Source of the DNA: Aliiroseovarius pelagivivens
GTDB taxonomy: Bacteria; Pseudomonadota; Alphaproteobacteria; Rhodobacterales; Rhodobacteraceae
NCBI RefSeq assembly: GCF_900302485.1
Contig: NZ_OMOI01000002.1
Coordinates: 124,001-188,000 of the forward strand
Direction: 5' to 3'
DNA length: 64,000 bases
Under the pieces are notes generated by a model, which was not told where the DNA came from, searched no databases, and worked only from the letters and a program-made list of their open reading frames with translations. This document shows, piece by piece, positions 25,896 to 33,607 of this stretch (positions are counted from its first letter, which is position 1; the number at the start of each line of letters is the position of its first letter). Made by a program: the position numbers and the translations under genes.

Positions 25896-26516
25896 ATGAC
25901 CCGTCTTCTTCCTGGCGTTATCGCCATGGCCGCCATCGTCGTGGCCTCGAATATCCTAGTGCAATTCCTGTTCGGCCAATGGCTGACCTGGGGCGCCTTC
26001 ACCTATCCGCTTGCCTTTCTTGTCACCGACGTGATGAACCGCGTCTATGGTGCGAAAGCCGCACGTAAAGTCGTTCTTGCTGGCTTCGTGACCGGCGTGA
26101 TCTGCAGCTTTATCGGCACTCAGATCATGGGCGAGTTCGGCCCGCTTGTGACCCTGCGCATCGCGATGGGTTCTGGCCTTGCCTTCCTGACTGCGCAACT
26201 TCTGGACGTCGCGATCTTTGATCGTCTGCGCGAAGGCCGTTGGTGGCGCGCGCCGGTTGTCTCGACCCTGATCGGCAGCTCGGTGGACACCGCGATCTTC
26301 TTCACCATCGCCTTCTCGGGCGCACTGGCCTTCCTGGAACCCGCCAACGATGTATCTTGGGCGGGCGAGGTTCTGCCACTTCTGGGATCAGGCCCAATGG
26401 CCCCGCTATGGGTGTCGCTGGCGGTCGCTGACTGGATGGTAAAACTGGCGCTTGCTCTGCTGGCACTGGTGCCATTCCGCGTCCTGGTCACAAAACTTTC
26501 ACCAAATCCTGCGTGA
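25896..26516 (+). CDS. yhhQ: Queuosine precursor transporter YhhQ (VUT family)
   Basis: The 206-aa membrane protein of about six helices belongs to the YhhQ/VUT family: it has VASNILVQFLFGQW, then TYPLAFLVTDVMNRVYGAKAAR and the LAFLTAQLLDVAIFDRLR segment, conserved features of 7-cyano-7-deazaguanine (preQ0) uptake carriers. The ATG at 25896 gives the expected N-terminus; upstream in-frame codons fall in the structured leader. It feeds tRNA queuosine modification. The following region carries a structured RNA and arfB. Confidence 0.9.
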   Translation: MTRLLPGVIAMAAIVVASNILVQFLFGQWLTWGAFTYPLAFLVTDVMNRVYGAKAARKVVLAGFVTGVICSFIGTQIMGEFGPLVTLRIAMGSGLAFLTAQLLDVAIFDRLREGRWWRAPVVSTLIGSSVDTAIFFTIAFSGALAFLEPANDVSWAGEVLPLLGSGPMAPLWVSLAVADWMVKLALALLALVPFRVLVTKLSPNPA

Positions 26517-26584
26517 AAAGTTTTGACAAACGCAAAATCTGTGGCAACCTCCTAGATATAGAAACAGCGAGAAAGGAGGTGTCC

Positions 26585-26626
26585 ATGTCAAGAGATACAA
26601 CGGAGCGAGGTGCCGGGACAATCTAG
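26585..26626 (+). CDS. Possible 13-codon leader peptide
   Basis: An ATG stands 3 nt after AAAGGAGGTG, close for a start but usable, and the frame MSRDTTERGAGTI ends at TAG (26624-26626). The very strong ribosome-binding site makes real translation plausible, and the downstream anti-Shine-Dalgarno could shut it off. No amino-acid run suggests classic attenuation. It may be a fortuitous frame within an RNA. Confidence 0.3.
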   Translation: MSRDTTERGAGTI

Positions 26627-26710
26627 ATCGCGACGTTCCGGGGCAGCCCCCGGATCGGAACGCGGGCCGATTTGACTCTGGTCTAACCGGTCCCACCTCC
26701 TACATTCTCG

Positions 26711-26740
26711 AAAGGGTCGTCCTGATGGGCGACCCTTTTT
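26711..26740 (+). terminator. Terminator 46 nt upstream of arfB
   Basis: AAAGGGTCG (26711-26719) pairs perfectly with CGACCCTTT (26730-26738) around a 10-nt loop and ends in TTTTT. It closes the structured RNA or the yhhQ transcript, and arfB must be read through it or transcribed from a promoter in 26741-26786, where GATAAT (26773-26778) sits 8 nt from the arfB ATG. Confidence 0.88.
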
Positions 26741-26786
26741 CGTAACAGGCATTCCCGTCACGCATGCGATTGGATAATGTGCCCTC

Positions 26787-27206
26787 ATGATCCGCGTGAA
26801 TGACGATATCACCCTGCAAGACTGGGAACTCAGCGAAAGCTTTTCACGCTCGTCCGGCCCCGGTGGGCAGAATGTGAACAAGGTCTCGACCGCTGTCGAA
26901 TTGCGGTTCGAAGCAGCACGCTCGCCCCATTTGTCACAACCAGTGAAGACCCGCCTGAAACGTATCGCAGGACGGAAATGGGCGCAGGACGGCGCGATCA
27001 CCATTCGGGTCGAGGATACCCGAAGCCAAGCCCGCAACCGCGAGATCGCCGCCGAACGTCTGGCCGAGATGATCCGCAAAGCGCTGGTCGCGCCCAAGCG
27101 GCGTATTCCCACCAAGCCCACAAAAGGCTCGCAACGACGGCGCATGGACACCAAGACCAAACGCGGACAGGTTAAGGCTCTGCGTGGGCGGGTCACGGAC
27201 GACTGA
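26787..27206 (+). CDS. arfB: Alternative ribosome-rescue factor ArfB (peptidyl-tRNA hydrolase)
   Basis: The 139-aa protein has the GGQ catalytic motif (G26-G27-Q28) in RSSGPGGQNVNKVST and a basic C-terminal tail (KAALVAPKRR-like region to KTKRGQVKALRGRV) that enters the empty mRNA channel of stalled ribosomes. It releases nascent chains from non-stop complexes as a back-up to tmRNA. There is no clear Shine-Dalgarno before the ATG, and the GATAAT close upstream raises the possibility of a leaderless mRNA. The structured RNA with a terminator directly upstream may regulate it. Confidence 0.95.
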   Translation: MIRVNDDITLQDWELSESFSRSSGPGGQNVNKVSTAVELRFEAARSPHLSQPVKTRLKRIAGRKWAQDGAITIRVEDTRSQARNREIAAERLAEMIRKALVAPKRRIPTKPTKGSQRRRMDTKTKRGQVKALRGRVTDD

Positions 27207-27306
27207 CTATTTACTTAACAACGCAATTACTATGACGTAGCATCCCCACATGGGCAGGGTCCGCAAACCGAACGGACAGCACCATCCAAACACAGCGGAG
27301 CATGAC

Positions 27307-28584
27307 ATGGCCGATACCTCTTCGATTCTGGACCGACGCGCACGGCTTCTTGGCCCGAACATGACCACCTTCTATCGCGAGCCGGTCCACGTTGTGCGCG
27401 GTGAAGGAACATGGCTGTGGGATGCAGACGGGAACCGCTATCTGGACTGCTACAACAACGTCCCGCATGTCGGACACGCCCACCCGAAAGTGGTTGAAGC
27501 GATCACCAAACAGGCCTCGACCCTAAACACCCACACGCGATACCTGCACGAAGGCATTCTGGATTATGCCGAACGCCTGACCGGCACGATGGACCACGGG
27601 CTGGACACGATGATCATGGTCTGCACTGGATCCGAGGCCAACGACATTGCTCTGCGGATGGGCCGTGCGATGACCGAGAAGGTTGGCATCATCTGCACCG
27701 ACAACACATATCACGGCAATACGGACTTGGTCAGCCAGATGTCCTCGAAACGTACGCCGATTGGCGGGCCTGTGGATTGGGTCAAGAAGGTGCCTGCGCC
27801 GGATACGTTGTTCCCGCTGGGCGGCAGCGCCGAGGCTCAGCCGCAAGCATTCGCCGACGAAATCCAGCGTGCCATCAACGAGCTGGAAGAGGCAGGGTAC
27901 GGCTTCGGCACCTTGATCCTCGACCCCTTTTTCGCCAACGAGGGCTTTCACACATTGCCCAAGGGCTTTCTGGACCCAACAGTTGCCGTTGTCCGAAAGG
28001 CCGGGGGGATCATCATCGCGGACGAGGTGCAGCCGGGCTTTGGCCGCACCGGGCGCAATTTCTGGGGACATGATCGGATTGGGTTGGTGCCCGACATCGT
28101 GACAATGGGCAAACCGATGGGGAACGGGCATCCTGTGGCAGCTGTCGTGACGCGCCCCGAGATCATGGCCGAGTTCCGCACCCGCTTTGGGTACTTCAAC
28201 ACCTTCGGCGGAAACCCGGTCTCGGCTGCCGCCGCAATGGCGGTTCTGGATGTGCTGGAAGAAGAAGAGCTGGTTCAGAACGCACGCGACACCGGCGACT
28301 ATGCCTTGGGACTGCTTAAAGACCTGACACACCCGATGATCGCGGACACCCGCGGGGCTGGCATGTTCATGGGGATCGAATTCACGCGAGACGGGGACCC
28401 GGAGGGCGCAACCACATTCTGCAAAGATCTGGTCGAGGAAATGCGCAATCGCGGCGTACTGTTGCACCTGATGGGGCGGCATTATCACGGGATCAAAATC
28501 CGTCCGCCGATGTGTTTTGACCGCGCGCAGGCCGAGCTTCTGGCCGAGACATTGGACGCCGCACTGAAAGCAGTTCCCGCATGA
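27307..28584 (+). CDS. Class III aminotransferase-fold protein, AGXT2L/phospho-lyase type
   Basis: The 425-aa PLP enzyme has the [18 protein letters not shown] segment, a GSEAND motif, [11 protein letters not shown], and the PLP lysine K269 in [11 protein letters not shown]. These match the AGXT2L subgroup, whose animal members are ethanolamine-phosphate and phosphohydroxylysine phospho-lyases, better than ordinary transaminases. The start at 27307 gives the expected N-terminus. The next gene is a kinase that overlaps it by 4 nt, as expected if the kinase makes the phosphorylated amine that this enzyme eliminates. The exact substrate is inferred, not shown. Confidence 0.85.
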   Translation: MADTSSILDRRARLLGPNMTTFYREPVHVVRGEGTWLWDADGNRYLDCYNNVPHVGHAHPKVVEAITKQASTLNTHTRYLHEGILDYAERLTGTMDHGLDTMIMVCTGSEANDIALRMGRAMTEKVGIICTDNTYHGNTDLVSQMSSKRTPIGGPVDWVKKVPAPDTLFPLGGSAEAQPQAFADEIQRAINELEEAGYGFGTLILDPFFANEGFHTLPKGFLDPTVAVVRKAGGIIIADEVQPGFGRTGRNFWGHDRIGLVPDIVTMGKPMGNGHPVAAVVTRPEIMAEFRTRFGYFNTFGGNPVSAAAAMAVLDVLEEEELVQNARDTGDYALGLLKDLTHPMIADTRGAGMFMGIEFTRDGDPEGATTFCKDLVEEMRNRGVLLHLMGRHYHGIKIRPPMCFDRAQAELLAETLDAALKAVPA

Positions 28585-29525
28585 GCACCGTTTTGAAGCA
28601 AGCCTTGAAGGCGTGGGGCGCACAGCATGTGCGGATGATCAAGGACCGCGAAAACGCGGTGCATGAAGTCCGGATCAACGGAAAGCCTGCAGCGCTGCGC
28701 TTGCACCGTCCGGGGTATCAATCAAAGGCCGCCATTCGGTCAGAACTCGACTGGATGGGCGCGCTGGCCGAGCGTGGGATGCGGGTGCCCTCGCCCATCC
28801 CAACAATGGACGGTGATCTCGTGTTCTCCATGGGATCAAACCAGTGCGCGACGATGGTGTCGTGGGTCGAGGGCGCACCGATCGGGGAAAGCGGCGTACC
28901 GCTGGATGGCTCGGCGGAAGACCAGGCCGCGCTGTATCGTAAAGTCGGTGCCGAACTGGCGAAGCTGCACAATCTGACGGATGACATTACCCTGCCCGAC
29001 GGCTTCACACGGCACCGGTGGGACATCCCGGGACTGTTGGGGGACGACCCGTTTTGGGGACGGTTTTGGGAGTGCCCGGCGCTGAGCGAGGACGACCGGA
29101 ACTTGGTGCTGCGCGCACGCGCTGTGGCACATGATATGGCCACCGTTTACCTTGAGAACGGCGCAGATTTCGGACTGATCCACGCAGACGCGTTGCGAGA
29201 GAACGTGTTCATTCACAAGGACCTACTGACCTTGATCGACTTCGACGACGCAGGGTTTGGATTCCGGCTCTACGACCTTGCGGTGATGATGACCCAGAAT
29301 GTCGACGAACCCGCATACGATGCGATCAAAGCGGCGGCGCTGGCGGGGTATCGGGAACACCGAACGCTAAGCCAAGAGGCGGAAAACCTTTTGCCTATGT
29401 TCCTGATGATGCGCCGCTTTGCCTCGATGGGCTGGGCGGTTCCGCGATACGATCCGACCGGCCCCGAGGTCGCGCTCTACACCCAAAGAGCCGTCACCGC
29501 CGCCCGGAAGTTTCTTGGGGGATGA
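28581..29525 (+). CDS. APH-family phosphotransferase (amine/amino-alcohol kinase)
   Basis: The 314-aa protein has the aminoglycoside-phosphotransferase/choline-kinase fold: Brenner-type motif LIHADALRENVFI and the metal motif LIDFDDAGFGFRLYDLAV. In animals a related kinase phosphorylates hydroxylysine for an AGXT2L phospho-lyase, and this gene overlaps such a lyase gene by 4 nt (ATGA). I therefore read it as the partner kinase for an amino alcohol such as hydroxylysine or ethanolamine. Antibiotic resistance is unlikely from the context. Confidence 0.82.
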   Translation: MSTVLKQALKAWGAQHVRMIKDRENAVHEVRINGKPAALRLHRPGYQSKAAIRSELDWMGALAERGMRVPSPIPTMDGDLVFSMGSNQCATMVSWVEGAPIGESGVPLDGSAEDQAALYRKVGAELAKLHNLTDDITLPDGFTRHRWDIPGLLGDDPFWGRFWECPALSEDDRNLVLRARAVAHDMATVYLENGADFGLIHADALRENVFIHKDLLTLIDFDDAGFGFRLYDLAVMMTQNVDEPAYDAIKAAALAGYREHRTLSQEAENLLPMFLMMRRFASMGWAVPRYDPTGPEVALYTQRAVTAARKFLGG

Positions 29526-29563
29526 GGAGACTGCGCAGCGGGTGAGGCTTAAGCTTTGAGTGC

Positions 29564-30856
29564 CTAGACCACGACCTCCATCCCGACCTGCTCACCAACC
29601 CCAAACACACGCTTATAGCGCGCAATTTCGTCCTCCGGCCCCATCGCCTTGTTGGGGTTGTCGGAGAGCTTCACCGTCGCGCGTCCGTTCGCCTCGACCG
29701 CCTTACAGACCAGCGAGAATGGGGCGAGGGCATTGTCGGGTACGAGGTCTCGGAAATCGTTCGTCAGCAGGGTTCCCCAGCCAAAGCTGGTGCGGACGCG
29801 GCCTGCGAATTGGTTGTGCAGTTCGATGATTTTGTCGGTGTCCAGTCCATCCGAGAAGATGACCATTTTCTGGGTCGGATCCTCGCCGCGGGATTTCCAC
29901 CAGTTGATGGCGATCTCGGCACCCGTGGCGGGGTCTCCGCTGTCGATGCGGATGCCGGTCCAGCCGGCAAGCCAATCGGGCGCATTGTCCAGAAAGCCCT
30001 TGGTGCCATAGGTGTCGGGCAGGATGATGCGTAGGTTGCCGTCGTGTTCCTGTTGCCAGTCGGCAAGCACGTCATAGGGCGCGCGGGCCAGCGCCGCGTC
30101 GTCTTGGGCCAGTGCGGCGTAGACCATGGGCAGTTCGTGGGCATTGGTGCCGATCGCCTCGATGTCACGTTTCATGGCGATGTGGCAGTTTGAGGTACCA
30201 ACGAAGTTATCTCCTAGCCCCTCCATCGCCGCCTGCACGCACCAGTCTTGCCAGAGATAGGAGTGACGGCGGCGAGTGCCGAAATCGGCCAAGCGAAGGC
30301 CGTCGAGCGAGCGGAGCCCAGAGATCTTCTCCCACGCGCGGGTCATGGCGCGGGCGTAGAGGACTTGTAGCTCAAAGCGGCCCATTCCGCGCAGGACAGC
30401 GCGCGAGCGGAGCTCCATAAGGACCGAGAGGGCGGGGATTTCCCACAGCATGACCTCGGGCCAGGACCCTTCGAAGGTCAGTTCATACTGGTCGCCGACG
30501 CGTTCTAGGTGGTAGGGCGGCAGGCGCATGCCCTCGAACCACTCCATGAAATCGGGGCGGAACATCTGGCGTTTGCCATAGAAGGTGTTGCCGCGCAGCC
30601 ATGTGCTTTCGCCGCGGGACAGGGACAGCGAGCGGATGTGATCCAGTTGCTCGCGCAGTTCGCCTTCGTCGATCAGATCGGCGAGGGGAACGTGTTTCGA
30701 GCGGTTGATCAGGCTGAAGGTGACATTGGTGTCGGGCTTGTTGCGAAAGACCGACTGGCACATGAGCAACTTATAGAAATCGGTGTCGATCAGGGACCGG
30801 ACGATCGGGTCGATCTTCCAGCTGTGGTTATAGACTCGAGACGCAATATCAACCAT
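29564..30856 (-). CDS. pncB: Nicotinate phosphoribosyltransferase
   Basis: The 430-aa protein has the PncB N-terminus SLIDTDFYKLLMCQSVF, the middle ADFGTRRRHS segment with the conserved Arg and the phosphorylated-His region, GTSNCHIAM, and IRIDSGDPATGAEIAI. It converts nicotinate, PRPP and ATP to nicotinate mononucleotide in NAD salvage. Its ATG follows the pncA stop directly (TAAATG), so nicotinamidase and this enzyme are one operon performing two successive steps. Convergent with the kinase gene. Confidence 0.96.
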   Translation of the reverse strand: MVDIASRVYNHSWKIDPIVRSLIDTDFYKLLMCQSVFRNKPDTNVTFSLINRSKHVPLADLIDEGELREQLDHIRSLSLSRGESTWLRGNTFYGKRQMFRPDFMEWFEGMRLPPYHLERVGDQYELTFEGSWPEVMLWEIPALSVLMELRSRAVLRGMGRFELQVLYARAMTRAWEKISGLRSLDGLRLADFGTRRRHSYLWQDWCVQAAMEGLGDNFVGTSNCHIAMKRDIEAIGTNAHELPMVYAALAQDDAALARAPYDVLADWQQEHDGNLRIILPDTYGTKGFLDNAPDWLAGWTGIRIDSGDPATGAEIAINWWKSRGEDPTQKMVIFSDGLDTDKIIELHNQFAGRVRTSFGWGTLLTNDFRDLVPDNALAPFSLVCKAVEANGRATVKLSDNPNKAMGPEDEIARYKRVFGVGEQVGMEVVV

Positions 30857-31465
30857 TTAGGCCTCCAGAGATACGCCAGCGGCACGCATGTTATCGCGCG
30901 CCACCTGAAGCGAACCATCAAGGTCGATGGCGCGGCAAGCGGGTTCAAGAACGGTAACGTCAAAGCCCAGCTTGGCCCCGTCGATGGCCGAGTAAGCAAC
31001 GCAGAAATCAGTGGCGAGGCCAACCATGGTCAGCTTGGTCACACCACGGGTACGCAGGTAACCTTCCAACCCGGTGGGCGTGGTCTGGTCGTTCTCAAAG
31101 AACGCGGAATAGCTGTCGATCTGCGGGCGGAAGCCTTTGCGGATCACCAAGTCGGCTGGGTCGGTCAGAAGGTCCGGGTGGAACGCCGCGCCATCGGTGC
31201 CCTGAACGCAATGGTCAGGCCAGAGGACTTGGGTGCCATAGGGCATCTCGGTCACCTCAAACGGGGCTTTACCGTCATGAGATGTGGCAAACGAGCTGTG
31301 GCCAGCCGGGTGCCAGTCTTGCGTGAGCACTTTCACGGCAAAGTCGGGCAGCATGGTGTTGATCAGGGACACGATCTGATCGCCACCTTCGACCGCAAGA
31401 GCGCCACCGGGGCAGAAATCATTCTGCACGTCGATCACGATCAGGGCTTCGTCTGCGTTGCGCAT
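30857..31465 (-). CDS. pncA: Nicotinamidase (pyrazinamidase)
   Basis: The 202-aa protein has the cysteine-hydrolase triad D12 (VIDVQNDF), K110 (VIRKGFRP) and C155 (ATDFCVAYSA), and the metal ligands D50, H52 and H56 in DWHPAGHSSF. It deamidates nicotinamide to nicotinate for the adjoining PncB. AAGGAGG lies 8 nt before the ATG. It is the first gene of the pncA-pncB operon. Confidence 0.96.
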   Translation of the reverse strand: MRNADEALIVIDVQNDFCPGGALAVEGGDQIVSLINTMLPDFAVKVLTQDWHPAGHSSFATSHDGKAPFEVTEMPYGTQVLWPDHCVQGTDGAAFHPDLLTDPADLVIRKGFRPQIDSYSAFFENDQTTPTGLEGYLRTRGVTKLTMVGLATDFCVAYSAIDGAKLGFDVTVLEPACRAIDLDGSLQVARDNMRAAGVSLEA

Positions 31466-31602
31466 GTGCGGTCCTCCTTGAAACTCAATGGGTAAGGACC
31501 GCGCGCGGAAGGGTCAAGTAGATGGGCCGGAACTGCATACTTGGCAGTCTCATCGGGAAAACTCTGCGCCACCTTTCGATGGCCGATCACCGACATCCGG
31601 TC

Positions 31603-31645
31603 GTTAAAACAAAAACGCCCCCGCAGCTTGCTGCGAGGGCGTTTT
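31603..31645 (-). terminator. Terminator after the OPX gene
   Basis: On the minus strand AAAACGCCCTCGCAG pairs with CTGCGGGGGCGTTTT around CAAG (plus coordinates 31612-31645), then TTGTTTT follows. It ends the minus-strand export gene and separates it from pncA. Confidence 0.9.
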
Positions 31646-31691
31646 GTATCAGGCGTCAGTTCGGCCCTTTCTAGGCCAGACTACGCGTTGC

Positions 31692-32792
31692 CTACAGCTT
31701 GTTCACATTCACCGCCAAGCCCGTCAGGTTCCGCAAGAGCCCGATCAAGGTGTTGGTCGCCGCAACAGAGCTTTCGGTGACAAGTACAGTGTCCTTGCTG
31801 TGGATTTGGAACTTGCCAGCGCTGAACAGGCCGTCGGCAGTGGTCAGGTCGATCACAAAGACGCTGCGCGCATTGTCCGGCCCCTGATCGTCTTGCCGCA
31901 CAACAGATTGCGGATACTCGCGCAGGATCAGGATGCCTTTCGGATTGGCACGGTTTTCCGACAGACCGCCAATCAGTGACATCGCATCAAGCGCCGAGAT
32001 CTCGGACTTCGAGAAGGGGATCAATGCTTCTTTCGAGGCAGCCCCCAGCGAGCGGAAATAGCGGCTGTCATTCTCGACCGCCAGTTTATCGCCGGGCTGC
32101 AGATATGTGTCATAGGATGCGCTGGACATCACCTGCGTCAGTGGGCGCAGATAGGTATGATTGCCACGGACCAGCTTAACGCTGGGGTTCTCCAATCCCC
32201 GCTCCGGGCCGCCAGCAGCTGCGATGGCATTCAGTACGGTGAAGCTTGGATCATCCAGCGTGATCGGTCCGGGACGCGATACGCCCGCGACGACGGAAAC
32301 CGTGCCACGTGTGCCTTGCACCACATTCAACTGAACCTGAGCCGAGGGAATAGCTTCGACATACTTGCGCTGAATCCGGGCGCGGGCTGCAGAATGGGGC
32401 ATGCCCGCGATATGAACTGTGCCGACGAAAGGCAGGAAGATCGTGCCGCCAGCAGAGACTTGCATATTCTTCATCTCGACGGTGTTCTGGTTGGGGCTCG
32501 ACAGAAGCGATGATTCCTCACTGTCCCAAACAGTTACATCCACGCGGTCAAACGCTCTGATCGGCTTGTCTGCCGCGGCCGCTCCGCGCGATGGCCAAGA
32601 ATAGGCGCCTTCAGAATTGGGCGCAGGCCAGCGAGAAATCGCTGGCATGGTCGCCTTGGTCACGTTGTACACAGCCAGATCTGCTGTGCTTTCCGCGCCA
32701 CCGCCTACAATTTCTGATTGAACGGCAGCACCCCGAGGTGCGCCACAGCCGGCTAAAATAAGGGCCGACACCGCAATTAAAACAAAACGCAT
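31692..32792 (-). CDS. Outer-membrane polysaccharide export lipoprotein (OPX, Wza/KpsD-like)
   Basis: The 366-aa protein has a lipoprotein signal with lipobox LILAGC (Cys16), a poly-export domain starting around FDRVDVTVWDSEESS, and SLBB-like repeats with GTVSVVAGVSRPGPI and LQPGDKLAVENDS. Such proteins form the outer-membrane exit channel for capsule or exopolysaccharide. No Wzc-type tyrosine kinase is nearby. A terminator follows. It lies at the edge of the surface-polysaccharide locus next to the ABC-type export genes, which fits an ABC-dependent capsule system. Confidence 0.9.
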   Translation of the reverse strand: MRFVLIAVSALILAGCGAPRGAAVQSEIVGGGAESTADLAVYNVTKATMPAISRWPAPNSEGAYSWPSRGAAAADKPIRAFDRVDVTVWDSEESSLLSSPNQNTVEMKNMQVSAGGTIFLPFVGTVHIAGMPHSAARARIQRKYVEAIPSAQVQLNVVQGTRGTVSVVAGVSRPGPITLDDPSFTVLNAIAAAGGPERGLENPSVKLVRGNHTYLRPLTQVMSSASYDTYLQPGDKLAVENDSRYFRSLGAASKEALIPFSKSEISALDAMSLIGGLSENRANPKGILILREYPQSVVRQDDQGPDNARSVFVIDLTTADGLFSAGKFQIHSKDTVLVTESSVAATNTLIGLLRNLTGLAVNVNKL

Positions 32793-32944
32793 ACGCGCAA
32801 CCCCCAGGTTTCATTATGGTTCAAGGCAGCAAACCAATTAGGCGCACATTAGTAATGAACCCGCAATTTCTCAAGCGTCGATAGGCAGATTTCGATGTTA
32901 ATTCCGAACTCCGCACAATTTGCAGTAGCACGGACACACTTGGG

Positions 32945-33598
32945 TCAGGCGGTCATCTCGCGGTGCAGTGCGACTGCCTCTTCGACATCGTCATAATAGG
33001 TCAGGCGACCTTCATCGAGAATACACGCTGCGTCGCATACATTGCTAATCACACGAAGGTTGTGTGTCACCAGAAGCGCCCCACTGCTTTCCATCCGGTC
33101 GCGGAATACGCGCATGCTTTTCTTGCGGAAGGCCGCATCGCCAACCGAGGTGACTTCGTCCACCAGATAGACGTCAAACTTGATGCCCATGGACAGGCCA
33201 AATGCAAGACGCGACCGCATACCCGAAGAATAGGTGCGTACGGGCAAATAGAATTGCTGGCCTAGTTCGGCGAAGTCTTCAACATACTCGCGCAGTTCTT
33301 CCGTATCGACACCATAGATGCGCGCCAGAAACTTGGTGTTCTGCGCACCGGTCAGATCCTTATGGAAGCTGCCAGCGAAGCCAACCGGCCAGCTAACTGT
33401 ACCATCAATATCAATGGAGCCGCCGTCCTGACGCATCGTTCCGGCGACCATGCGCAGAAGGCTGGACTTTCCCGCACCGTTGCGGCCCAACAATCCGATC
33501 ACCTTGCCAGGCTCGAACTTGACCGAGATGTTGTCAGCAACGACCTTGGTCTGCCCTTGCATGCGATAGGCTTTGCGCAGGTTTCGGATCCGAATCAT
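32945..33598 (-). CDS. Polysaccharide ABC exporter ATP-binding protein (KpsT-like)
   Basis: The 217-aa ATPase has Walker A GLLGRNGAGKSS, the YSSGMRSRLAF signature in place of LSGGQ (as in KpsT/Wzt proteins), and Walker B DVYLVDEVTS. It energises export of a lipid-linked polysaccharide through a KpsM-type permease, which is the plus-strand gene at 34965. It has no C-terminal carbohydrate-binding domain, unlike Wzt, so it is of the capsule rather than O-antigen type. It is 9 nt downstream of the KpsE-like gene. Confidence 0.93.
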   Translation of the reverse strand: MIRIRNLRKAYRMQGQTKVVADNISVKFEPGKVIGLLGRNGAGKSSLLRMVAGTMRQDGGSIDIDGTVSWPVGFAGSFHKDLTGAQNTKFLARIYGVDTEELREYVEDFAELGQQFYLPVRTYSSGMRSRLAFGLSMGIKFDVYLVDEVTSVGDAAFRKKSMRVFRDRMESSGALLVTHNLRVISNVCDAACILDEGRLTYYDDVEEAVALHREMTA

Positions 33599-33607
33599 AC
33601 GCTGGTC

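Larger units (their letters stand above)
26560..26740 (+). ncRNA. Candidate structured RNA with anti-Shine-Dalgarno, 5' of arfB
   Basis: This unassigned 270-nt gap is densely structured. AGGAGGTG (26574-26581) is a perfect Shine-Dalgarno and is exactly complementary to CACCTCCT (26694-26701). Between them lies a strong hairpin, CGTT-CCGGGG (26634-26643) with CCCCGG (26648-26653) and AACG (26659-26662). A terminator follows at 26711-26740. It could be an arfB leader that senses ribosomes, or an independent or yhhQ-3'UTR-derived small RNA; CCUCC-bearing sRNAs are known in Rhodobacter and rhizobia. A TTGACA at 26523 has no well-spaced -10 partner. Boundaries are estimates. Confidence 0.5.

Noticed and set aside
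26585..26740. Signal recognition particle RNA or tmRNA
   Set aside because: The conserved SRP loop sequences and the tRNA-like parts of tmRNA are absent.
28581..29525. Aminoglycoside resistance kinase
   Set aside because: Operon overlap with a phospho-lyase-type PLP enzyme points to amine catabolism instead.
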